NCBI GenBank assembly: GCA_942492625.1
Contig: CALOFM010000025.1
Location: forward strand, 8,962-72,961
Direction of reading: 5' to 3'
Source of the DNA: Thiosymbion sp942492625
GTDB lineage: Bacteria > Pseudomonadota > Gammaproteobacteria > Chromatiales > Chromatiaceae
DNA length: 64,000 bases
Shown here: positions 27,616 to 35,728 of the stretch, one piece after another
How the letters are laid out: every line of letters starts with the position of its first letter
Numbering within the stretch: the stretch's first letter is position 1
Made by a program: the position numbers and the translations under genes
The notes under the pieces: generated by a model
Databases searched by the model: none
What the model saw: only the letters and a program-made list of their open reading frames with translations
What the model was told of the DNA's origin: nothing

Positions 27616-29462
27616 CTATTCGGCCGAAGACGAGGGTGGATCGGTCAGGATGCGATCGTCTTCGGCCCCGGCGGATGACACCGCGAATATCTTCTCTTCT
27701 CCGAGCGTCTCAGCATCGCTGACGACGCGCTCGAAGCGTAGCAGATAGCAACCAAGCAACAGGTACTGGCCGAGCTCAAGATGCCAAGTCGCGTCGCCGG
27801 GCTTGAGCGTGGTCAGCAGCCGAAATCCGCGGTCCAAGACGAAGCTGGGCGCGCCGCTGCCGCTTGCCGGGGGCGTCACCTCCAGCTGATCCGCCCCGGG
27901 ATTGAGCACCGCCTCGAGCTGTTGACGTGAGAGCTCGAACTGACCGAGCGAACCGCTGGTGAGACCGGGCTTCGACCACAGCAGCGAGCCGGGCTGGTCG
28001 AGAAAATCCAGGCACAGCCCGGGGGTCGGTTTCCCCCCTGCCCGGCCAAGCCAGAGGGGGCCGGGCGTGGGATGGTCGGTCGTCGCAAGCGCCAGCTCCG
28101 GCGGCTGGGACAGCCAGACCACGCCCAGGTGGTTCTCGCGCATCGGCGGGGAGATCGTGGCCGTGTCGGAAACTCCGTTCGGGCTCGTCTGCAGCTTGAA
28201 CGGAAGCTTGTCGATCTCGATCGATTCCTAGGTGCCCGCGTGCCTGGCCAACAGCCGCCCGGTCGCCGCATCCGCGCCGAGCATGGCCAAGGAGTCCGGA
28301 TCGGCATAGTTCAGATCCGCCAGCCCGCCTGTTGAATCGAGCCACAAGCGCCAGCCTTAGAGATCAATACCGCCGCTGAGACGTACCTTGCGAGGACTAT
28401 CGATGCGTGGCAAGGCGATCCCGGCCAGGTGCAACACGTAAGAAGGCTGCTCGCCCGGGGTCCGTCCTGCCGCGTCGACCTTGCTGTAAGGCATGGCCGA
28501 CTCGAGGTCCGACACAGCAGATTCGGCCCCCACTGGCTCGATCAACAACGACAGCTCTGCACCGCCGTCGGTATCGACGAAGCGATATCGCCTGCCGCCG
28601 GCATAAGGCTCACCATCGATGTCTTTGCAGCGAATGGTCTCGCCGTCGTCATAGACTCGCCAGTGCTCAGCCGCCGGCGGGCGGCTCAATTGTGCAAACC
28701 CGGTGTTGCCTCAGGGCCAGCCGGGGGAGATGAGCGGCACCAACGCCGGACCTGCGGGACCGCGGATACAGCAGCTGCGTTGGTTGGCGTACAGTCCGGC
28801 GGGCCGGCGGGCCGGCGGCGCATGTTGCCTGCATGGTCGTACATCTCCCAATCCAGGATCTCCAGCCGCTCACCGGTGGGGCCCAACAGGCTCAGGCGAG
28901 CCTGCAGCTCGTCGTTCTCGTTCGGCACGAAGACGCCGCTGCCGAACAGGAAACGTACCTCGGTCACGGCCAGGTCCGCAGCGAGGGTAACCAAGTATCT
29001 GGGCTCTCGCTTCAACGCCTTGAGGTCACGCTTGAAGTCCTTGCTATGACGCAGCGCCAGGTTGGTGGTCAGGATCGCGAAGCCCGGCTCGCCGCTGCGG
29101 ATCTCGCGCGTCCATACCTGGGGGTTGATCTGAACCACCACGTCGCTGTAGACACGGCGCATCCCCAACAACCGGCCGCTGCCGGGATCCTGGCGATGAA
29201 TCTTGCGCTTGTTGGCCATCAGGTGGGCGTACAGCCGGTGGCGGGGACTCCCGGACTCCTTGTCGCGGATCGCGCTCTTTTTGGTGTGTTGCGCGCTCCA
29301 CAGGCCGTCCGCATCGGTGATATCCGAGACCTGAGTCAAGGTAAGCGACAGTATCTGACGGCCGAGCAGTTCGAGAAGCGCAGCGCTCTCGGCACCAGAT
29401 GGCTGCGCGCGGGATCGGAAGTTGCCGAAGAGAGAGTTGAGAATTGCCAAAGGGAATCTCAT
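27616..29462 (-). pseudogene. Decayed upstream gene of the SEDS/PBP operon (FHA-like C-terminus)
   Basis: One former gene of about 600 codons. The first part, from 29462, is coding-like up to LEILDWEMYDHAG. The frame then shifts in a GC-rich 8-bp tandem repeat (about 28797-28825) and continues with LYANQRSCCIRG. In that frame three stops follow: TGA at 28711-28713, TAA at 28357-28359 and TAG at 28228-28230. Coding continues to 27616 between them. The C-terminal segment (WHLELGQYLLLGCYLLRFERV) resembles the end of an FHA-type domain, but this is weak. Four lesions make this a genuine pseudogene. It lies 19 bp upstream of the PBP gene in the same direction. Confidence 0.7.
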
Positions 29463-29649
29463 AGCGGGGCGACGGGTCTAGTCCGCAGAAACTTATCATC
29501 ATCCGAGGGACTTGACCACGGCAATGCGGCCGCGGCGCCACAGCGAAGCATTCAGCAAGCGGTTGCCCGCGGTTTCGGTGCCGAATCGCAGGACATGAAA
29601 AGGTACAATATCGGGGAGAGCCGAAACCTTGAACCCCGGAGAGACGATC

Positions 29650-29910
29650 ATGAAATTCAACCCTTGCCAGGGGAAAGAGAATTGCACCGAGGGCGGCACC
29701 CATTGCCAGGGCTGCGGACGCAGTCACGAGGAGATCGCCCGCACCCGCGAGCTGATCGGGGTGATCGCGGGCTTTGCCCAGGAGATGAAATACGAAAGCT
29801 ACCAGGAGTTCGCCGCCTTCGTAGGTGACAAGGTCGCAAAAAAGGTAGGCTTCGAGCGGGAGCAACCCCAAGCTGGCGGGTTGGGAATACCGATCGGAGT
29901 CTCTCGCTAG
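29650..29910 (+). CDS. Small DUF1289-like cysteine protein
   Basis: 86 residues. Four cysteines in the first 30 residues (PCQGKENC, then HCQGCGRSHEEIARTREL) resemble the DUF1289 metal-binding pattern C-x5-6-C..C-x2-C followed by a helix. The rest is helical (EMKYESYQEFAAFVGDKVAKK). GGAGAG lies 7 bases before the ATG. A metal-binding role is inferred from the cysteines. Confidence 0.7.
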   Translation: MKFNPCQGKENCTEGGTHCQGCGRSHEEIARTRELIGVIAGFAQEMKYESYQEFAAFVGDKVAKKVGFEREQPQAGGLGIPIGVSR

Positions 29911-30033
29911 GCATGCAGAGGGACTTCCGCTGAATGCCTCGTCGCCGTCTAATAAGGGGTGGCCGGGGCCCGTGACCCTTCCGACCACGACGCAGGGTGT
30001 GGGAATCGAAATGGATGACCTAATGGTCATCGA

Positions 30034-30221
30034 ATGCGCAAGCTGACCACACCCTTGGCAAACATCTTTTGAACCGTGCAACAAGGGACTTTGACGATTG
30101 GGAGGAAGAACAGATCGAGCATGACGGTCTCATGGGAATTTGGGACGCACTCGCGGGCCAAGCCGAGAAATTGGTGGAGAAGCTTGAAATCGGCAACCCC
30201 AAAAATAAAGGTAATCCCTAA
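30034..30221 (+). pseudogene. Small protein gene interrupted in a T run
   Basis: The frame starts ATG at 30034 (MRKLTTPLANIF) and stops at once with TGA after TTTT. Adding one T would continue the frame into NRATRDFDDWEEEQIEHDG and on to GNPKNKGNP, stopping at 30219-30221, a 62-residue acidic helical protein. The two halves join smoothly, which suggests a one-base loss in the T run. It is either a real mutation or a sequencing error. Confidence 0.45.
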
Positions 30222-30421
30222 CCGTGAACTACACTAAGCAATTTAGGTGCGCACTATCATTTTGTCGGACCGCAACGCTTGGTGATGGCTATCGCATACT
30301 TTGCAATAAACGTATTCATCTATTTCCTATAGATCCCCATTTTCACCCCCGCGGTGACAAAACATCGCATCCCGACAGACTGACAAACCAAGTAGAGGAA
30401 ATCGAGCCAGGCGAGGTGTGA

Positions 30422-30631
30422 TCAGTCGATCCAGTTGCCGCCGTAATATTCTTGGCCGGTCTCATTGAGGAGGTAGTAGCGGGACCTGCCGCTGTTGTTG
30501 GCAAGCTCGCAAGCATGCAGCGCTGGGCGCAACTGCTGGAAGTGCGTTACCTGAGTCTGCCGATAGAAGGAGATGAGCCCCGAGGTCAGGTGGTCCAGGG
30601 TGAATTTTTCGGACTTCATGAGACGGTACAT
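30422..30631 (-). CDS. Small conserved protein, paralogue of 55460-55669
   Basis: A 69-residue protein: MYRLMKSEKFTLDHLTSGLI at the start and RYYLLNETGQEYYGGNWID at the end. The copy at 55460-55669 has the same length and is about 75 percent identical by eye. The conservation of both ends with variation in the middle means the gene is under selection. No domain was recognised; it may be a small cytoplasmic regulator or stress protein. Confidence 0.75.
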   Translation of the reverse strand: MYRLMKSEKFTLDHLTSGLISFYRQTQVTHFQQLRPALHACELANNSGRSRYYLLNETGQEYYGGNWID

Positions 30632-30712
30632 GGACGACTCCTTATCACTCGAGGTCGGACACGCTGTCAGGGCCGCCGGTCATGGCTTGTGCTTAGGAAC
30701 CCTTTACGATCA
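30422..30712 (-). repeat. Duplicated segment, copy 1 (second copy 55457-55755)
   Basis: The small conserved protein, its leader and the last codons of the basic 43-residue protein are found again at 55457-55755 in the same relative order. The leader between the two genes is clearly similar in both copies (for example GGTCATGGCTTG). Confidence 0.75.
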
Positions 30713-30824
30713 AGGGGGCGACATCCCCAGAATGCTTCTTCGCCCGCTTCGCCGCTTTCTTTTCCTTCGGGGTCAATTGTGCCTGTTTTTTCGGTTCCCG
30801 GCCGATTCGTTGGGATTTGGACAT
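30693..30824 (-). CDS. Small basic protein (43 residues)
   Basis: Too short for usual gene finding, but well supported: AGGAGC lies about 9 bases before the ATG, and the product MSKSQRIGREPKKQAQLTPK followed by EKKAAKRAKKHSGD is compact and lysine-rich. It lies upstream of the small conserved protein on the same strand, with 61 bp between. Near 55730-55750 only its last codons (LIVKGS and stop) are left beside the paralogue. Role unknown; the charge fits nucleic-acid binding. Confidence 0.65.
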   Translation of the reverse strand: MSKSQRIGREPKKQAQLTPKEKKAAKRAKKHSGDVAPLIVKGS

Positions 30825-31297
30825 GATGGTTGCTCCTGATCATGATGAAGAGGCACGCCACGAGCGATGTGTGTCAGCGAGATTCCAGCAGCGCGCCGAA
30901 AAACCGACCGATCAAGTCGGATAAACTCAACATACGCTCTTCAAGCTTAATAGCAACGAGTATTTGCGTAACCTGCGGCCGTTCACCGTGCAGTTGGAAT
31001 AATGGTAAGGGACCCAAGGGAAAGGCCGGCAGTTCCAAGCTCGCCACGTGCTGAATCAAATCAGGTCATACCTGGCAACAGCCGACCCGGGTATTCTCCG
31101 ACGGGCAATGGAGGTCTTCGAAAGCTCAGGCGACGGTAGGTTGAGAAGTCTTTTTCCCGTTCGCCGCCGTTGCGGTTACGGGCTCTCTTCACCTACAAGC
31201 CTACGCGGCTTGATCGGTTTGCACATCGGGGAGCCGCCCGGATCCTTGCATGGGGGATTCGCCCATGGCCCGTCCAGTATGAAAGAGAAAAACGGCG
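30825..31297. other. Gene-poor stretch
   Basis: No gene was supported here. A 61-codon minus-strand frame at 30874-31059 has a plausible helical composition (SLSDLIGRFFGALLESR at its end) but no ribosome site or recognised family. It was not called. Confidence 0.35.
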
Positions 31298-31915
31298 TCA
31301 GCCGGTCCGGCCCGTCTCAACCCATTGTGTGGCGCGTTGGGCCGGATTGGCGTTGGACTCGATACGCAGCTTCCCTTTGATGTGCTCGCGGTGGGATTCG
31401 ATCGTTTTGATGCTCAGATGGAGGGTTTCAGCGATCTGGCGCGTGCTCCGGCCTTGACCGATCAAGCGAAACACTTTCAGCTCACGGTCGCTGAGCGCGT
31501 CCAGGACCGAGTTTGTGTCCAGCGTTCGCCCGGTGACGTATTTCGCGGCAAGCCGGGTCTCGAGCTTGTGGCTCATGTAAATCTCGCCGTCAAGCAGACG
31601 ATGAATGGCCGTCAGCAACGTATCGTCGAGCTCTTGTTTGGTGACATAGCCTCGAGCACCGGCCCGCAGGGAACGCTCGGCATACACCGCTTCGTCATGC
31701 ATCGAGAGGACCAACGCCGGGATCTGCGGGTGGCGCGTCTTCATGTCTTTGACCAGGTCCAGGCCGTCACAGCCCTCGAGTACGAGATCGACGATCACCA
31801 GGATCTCCCTCTCCAGGCGCTTCTGTTGGGTGACGTCTCGAGCGGTGGCGTAGATCTCTTGGCGTACCGACACACACCGCGCGTTCCATCGCAACCAACG
31901 GGTATGCGAACGCAC
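31298..31915 (-). pseudogene. Chimeric PAS-REC-LuxR fragment (deletion fusion)
   Basis: Residues about 5-38 (RWLRWNARCVSVRQEIYATA and the RDVTQQKRLEREI that follows) are the end of a PAS/PAC domain, as found before a kinase or GGDEF domain. The sequence then jumps to VIVDLVLEGCDGLDLVKDMK, the middle of a receiver domain with its phosphoacceptor Asp; the first beta strand and acidic pair are missing. A complete LuxR-type HTH follows (SDRELKVFRLIGQGRSTRQI and IKTIESHREHIKGKL). An internal deletion between a sensor gene and the response regulator beside it is the simple explanation. The DNA-binding half could still be made. Confidence 0.7.
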
Positions 31916-31935
31916 GGGGCGACTGCTCTGAGTCC

Positions 31936-32880
31936 CTAATACGGTGGCCGACTGTTATTGAGGCAAAGGTCTACCAGGTCCTCAAGGCGCGCGGTCCCGG
32001 CGCACATCACGGTGTCCGCGCCCCCCCAGTAAATCTTTACACCGCCGTCGTCATCCGCGACCGCACCGCAGGAAAAGACGACGTTGTGTACGTAGCCCGT
32101 GACCTCCCAGGGATCTTCCGGGGCCAGGACCCATTCATCCGAGACGCCGATAATCTTCGCCGGGTTGGCGAGATCGTGCAGCGCCACGCCGAGGCGATAG
32201 ACCGCCCCGTCCATGGTCTCGAATACCCCGTGGTAGATGCTGAGCCAGCCACGCTCAGTGCGGATCGGGGTCGCACCGGGACCGATTTTCGACTCGTCCC
32301 AATGATACTGCACCGGTTTCATCACCACCTCGGAATCGCCCCAGTGCACGAGATCCGGCGACCATGACAGCCACACGGACCAGGGGCTGATCTCCGAATG
32401 GGGGCGATCCAGACGGGCGTAACGACCGCCGAACCGCTCCGGGAAAATAACAACGTTACGCATATCCGCCTGCGTGATCAGCGCCACCCTCTCGACGGAC
32501 CGGAAGTCCCGGGTTCTGGCCAGCGCGATACGCACGCCATGGCACGAATAGGCGCTGTAGGTAATCAGGTATTCCCCGTCGATGCACGAGATTCTGGGGT
32601 CCTCCACCCCGAATGCCTCGTACTGCGCAAACTCACCTTCTGTCGAGGGTGTCATGAAGGGTTTCGGCCCGGCCGTGAACTTGAACCCGTCTTCACTCTC
32701 GGCGATGCCGATGATCGACCGACCGTTACGCAGGTGGGATCGAAACAGCATGATGGTGCGGTCGCCGTACCGTGCAATGCCGGCATTGTGTACGGTCTCC
32801 ACCGGATAGGGAATGTCCTCCGGGGTGAGGATCGGGTTGGCCGGGCAGCGTTCGATCACCTGGCTCTTAGTCTGTCTCAT
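31936..32880 (-). CDS. GH130-type glycoside phosphorylase/hydrolase
   Basis: A 314-residue five-bladed beta-propeller enzyme. Family features seen: NPILTPEDIPY at the start, ETVHNAGIARYGDRTIMLFR, AFGVEDPRISCIDGEYLITY (the conserved E-D-P-R block with the catalytic Asp), IGPGATPIRTERGWLSIYHG and the final GYVHNVVFSCG. GH130 enzymes split beta-mannosides with phosphate or water. The start overlaps the end of the upstream GT4 gene by 14 bases. The likely substrate is a beta-mannoside made or degraded by this locus (inference). Confidence 0.85.
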   Translation of the reverse strand: MRQTKSQVIERCPANPILTPEDIPYPVETVHNAGIARYGDRTIMLFRSHLRNGRSIIGIAESEDGFKFTAGPKPFMTPSTEGEFAQYEAFGVEDPRISCIDGEYLITYSAYSCHGVRIALARTRDFRSVERVALITQADMRNVVIFPERFGGRYARLDRPHSEISPWSVWLSWSPDLVHWGDSEVVMKPVQYHWDESKIGPGATPIRTERGWLSIYHGVFETMDGAVYRLGVALHDLANPAKIIGVSDEWVLAPEDPWEVTGYVHNVVFSCGAVADDDGGVKIYWGGADTVMCAGTARLEDLVDLCLNNSRPPY

Positions 32881-33922
32881 AGTCGTCCTCCGGCAGAATA
32901 ATGTCGTTCTCCCGATCCTCGAGGATCTTGCGATACACGGCCAGGTACTCGTCCGCCATGCGCCGGCAGGTGAAGCGGTCCTCAACCTCGTCCCGGCAGC
33001 GGCGCCGGGCGATTGTTTCGATCCTGCCCACTGCCTGCACGGCTGCATCCACATCCTCGACAAGAAATCCCGTGCTGCCGTCGCGAATGATTTCCGGCAT
33101 CGAGCCCCGCCCGAATGCGATCACCGGCGTGCCACAAGCCATGGACTCGACCACGCTCAGCCCGAAGGGCTCGTCGAAGTGAATCAGGTGCAACAAGGCC
33201 AGCGCACCGCCCAGCACCTCTTGCCGTTCTTCCGGCCCGACAGAGCCGAGATATTGAACCGAAGACCCGTCGATGTGCGGCTCGACCTGTTCCTGGAAGT
33301 ATGACTCGTCTTGCACGATCCCGGCGATCACCAATCGAATGCCGGTCCTGTGCGCCACCTCGATGGCCTCGTGGACACCCTTGTCGTGGTGGATGCGTCC
33401 GAAGAACAAGAGGTAGTCCCCGGTTTTATTTCGGTAAGGGAACTGGGCGAGATCGATGCCATGATGGATGGTGGCGATGTAGTCAAGCTCAGGACACTTG
33501 TCGGACTCACTGATAGCCACATAATAGGTCCGCTTGTTGTATTTCCGATAGACCGGCAGAATGGCGGGAGATGAAAATCCGTGTATGGTTGTAAGGACCG
33601 GCGTGGTGGTAAAACCACTGTAACTGAGCGGCAGGAAATCGAACTGGTTGTGAATCAGATCAAACTCATCTGCCCGTTCGAAAATTTCTGCAATATGCAA
33701 ACACTCCCACACCTTTGGATCGATCAAAGGGTCTTCTGAGTAAGGCCGTTCACAAACCCAGGCAAGCTTGCCGCGGGTAATGGAATCACCGGTCGCAAAC
33801 AACGTAACGTCTACGCCCATTACCACCAACTCTTCGGTCAGCAGGCTGACCACATTTTCCCACGGCCCATAATGGCGCGGAGGTGTGCGCCAGGATAGAG
33901 GGCTCAACATCGCAATCTTCAT
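32867..33922 (-). CDS. GT4 family glycosyltransferase
   Basis: A 351-residue GT-B glycosyltransferase. It starts MKIAMLSPLSWRTPPRHYGP (donor-side glycine loop) and shows LLFFGRIHHDKGVHEAIEVA and the EX7E box in DEPFGLSVVESMACGTPVIA. The sugar donor cannot be told from this. It is translationally coupled to the GH130 gene downstream and divergent from the second GH130 gene, with 261 bp between. Confidence 0.9.
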   Translation of the reverse strand: MKIAMLSPLSWRTPPRHYGPWENVVSLLTEELVVMGVDVTLFATGDSITRGKLAWVCERPYSEDPLIDPKVWECLHIAEIFERADEFDLIHNQFDFLPLSYSGFTTTPVLTTIHGFSSPAILPVYRKYNKRTYYVAISESDKCPELDYIATIHHGIDLAQFPYRNKTGDYLLFFGRIHHDKGVHEAIEVAHRTGIRLVIAGIVQDESYFQEQVEPHIDGSSVQYLGSVGPEERQEVLGGALALLHLIHFDEPFGLSVVESMACGTPVIAFGRGSMPEIIRDGSTGFLVEDVDAAVQAVGRIETIARRRCRDEVEDRFTCRRMADEYLAVYRKILEDRENDIILPEDDYETD

Positions 33923-34183
33923 AAAGGGGCCTTATGGGAAAGTCGGAGCGCGGTCCACGCGAACGCACAGGGGTGATGTTATGACCAGGAACAAGCTAAA
34001 CAGCACAGTAACACAACTAGCCGGAGGATCTGCCGGCGCAGGAAAAACGGGCCGGGTACCGGATCGGAACAAACCCCCGTGCTTTGCGGAAAATAGTCTA
34101 ATCTATTGGGGATTCAACAAAGTTCGGCCCGCTCTGCCATACAGGTCCTACTGGGAAAAAATGGCTTGTGCCGCGTGGACACA

Positions 34184-35698
34184 ATGAAGACAGAAATCAG
34201 ACCTACCCCCCACGCTCCGCTCGCACGGCGCAAGTCGATCGTGATCAAGGCGAAGAGCGGCCGCGTCATTACCCGGCCGTATGTGCCGGCCGGCGAGGAA
34301 CGTATCCGCAAGCTCATCAACCGAGTGCTGAATCTGGACGAGGAGCAGGCATGTGCGATACTGGAAAACCTCTTGCACGATTTCTCCCACCGTCACCGTT
34401 ATTTCAGACAAAGCCTGGAGCGGAATTTTCAACTGGTGGGCGGTTATGTGCCGGATGTCGATCAGGTATCGAAGCAACGGCGGCTTCTGATCGGCGCGTA
34501 CTTCACCGCGGAATACTCGGTGGAGGCGGCCGCATTGTTCAATCCCTGCATCGTTCAGGTTGCGAGCCAGGAGACGGATCCTGAAGGCTCTTGCCGGTTT
34601 GTTATGAGCTTCCGTGCCACCGGTGAAGGCCACATCTCCTCCATCGAGTTTCGCAGCGGCCTCATCGATACCAACAACGATCTCTACTTCGATGCCTCGA
34701 GCAACTACGTCGAAACACCGGAAATCCATTCCGATCCAAGCTACGACCAGCATCTGTTCCGACTTAAACTCCAGGAGATGGGGGCGAGCAATGCGGTAAC
34801 GCACCAACTCCTGAACGAGCTGCCGGACAACTTCACCTTCAACGATCTGCAGGGAAAGATCGCCAAGGTCCTGAGCAACGGCCGGTTCCTGCCGCAGGAG
34901 AAGACGGATGCCATCGACATGGCGATGTGGCTGGCGCGATCCAATTACCAGATTTCATTTCGCAAGGATCACCCGATTTCCGAGCGGGTCATCTTTCCCG
35001 TATCGGAATCCGAGCGCAAAGGAATCGAGGATGCCCGTTTTGTGCGGTTCGTCGACGACGACGGCACGGTGACCTACTACGCTACCTATACCGCGTACAA
35101 CGGCGAGACGATCCTGCCGCAACTCATCGAAACCTGTGACTTCCACTCGTTCAAGGTCATTACGCTGAACGGAGCCCAGGTCCAGGGCAAGGGGATGGCC
35201 CTGTTTCCGAGAAAGATCCGGGGTCAATACGTGATGCTGTCACGCCAGGATGGTGAGAACAACGCGATCATGTTTTCGGACAATCTGCACTTCTGGCAGC
35301 AGGCACAAATTCTGCGGGAGCCTGTGCTCCCTCACGAATTCGTCCAGATGGGGAACAGCGGCTCGCCCATCGAGACGCCTGAAGGCTGGCTGGTGGTGAC
35401 CCACGGGGTTGGCCCGATGCGGACCTACAGCCTCGGCATCGAGCTGCTGGACCTGGACGATCCAACCCGAATCATCAGCCGGATTGACGAACCGATCCTG
35501 GTGCCGAATGCGCATGAACGGGAAGGGTATGTCCCGAACGTGGTTTATAGCTGCGGCTCACTCATCCACCAAGATGAATTGATCATCCCGTACGCCTCGG
35601 GCGACCAGCGCTGCAGCGTAGCAACGCTTCAGGTGCCACGGCTGATGGCCAGGCTGGCGCAGAATTCAAGCGATTCTGTCCCGAAGACAGCAGGGTAG
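34184..35698 (+). CDS. Long GH130-type protein with N-terminal helical domain
   Basis: A 504-residue protein. Residues 1-130 are a helical extension (RPYVPAGEERIRKLINRVLN, HDFSHRHRYF). The rest is a GH130-like beta-propeller with NPCIVQVASQ, KGIEDARFVRF (the E-D-A-R catalytic block), YTAYNG, KGMALFPRKIRG, MGNSGSPIETPEGWLVVTHG and GYVPNVVYSCG. This long form with a helical N-terminus is often found with GT4 genes. The ATG at 34184 was taken because the sequence upstream is not coding-like. It converges on the fused GT4 gene. Confidence 0.85.
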   Translation: MKTEIRPTPHAPLARRKSIVIKAKSGRVITRPYVPAGEERIRKLINRVLNLDEEQACAILENLLHDFSHRHRYFRQSLERNFQLVGGYVPDVDQVSKQRRLLIGAYFTAEYSVEAAALFNPCIVQVASQETDPEGSCRFVMSFRATGEGHISSIEFRSGLIDTNNDLYFDASSNYVETPEIHSDPSYDQHLFRLKLQEMGASNAVTHQLLNELPDNFTFNDLQGKIAKVLSNGRFLPQEKTDAIDMAMWLARSNYQISFRKDHPISERVIFPVSESERKGIEDARFVRFVDDDGTVTYYATYTAYNGETILPQLIETCDFHSFKVITLNGAQVQGKGMALFPRKIRGQYVMLSRQDGENNAIMFSDNLHFWQQAQILREPVLPHEFVQMGNSGSPIETPEGWLVVTHGVGPMRTYSLGIELLDLDDPTRIISRIDEPILVPNAHEREGYVPNVVYSCGSLIHQDELIIPYASGDQRCSVATLQVPRLMARLAQNSSDSVPKTAG

Positions 35699-35700
35699 GA

Positions 35701-35728
35701 AATCGTAGTCGTCTCTAGTCCTACGATT
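35701..35728. terminator. Hairpin between convergent genes
   Basis: AATCGTAG and CTACGATT form a perfect 8-bp stem with a 12-base loop, directly between the GH130 stop and the stop of the opposing gene (35721-35723 is inside the right arm). It lacks a T tract. It could end or stabilise both messages. Confidence 0.45.
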
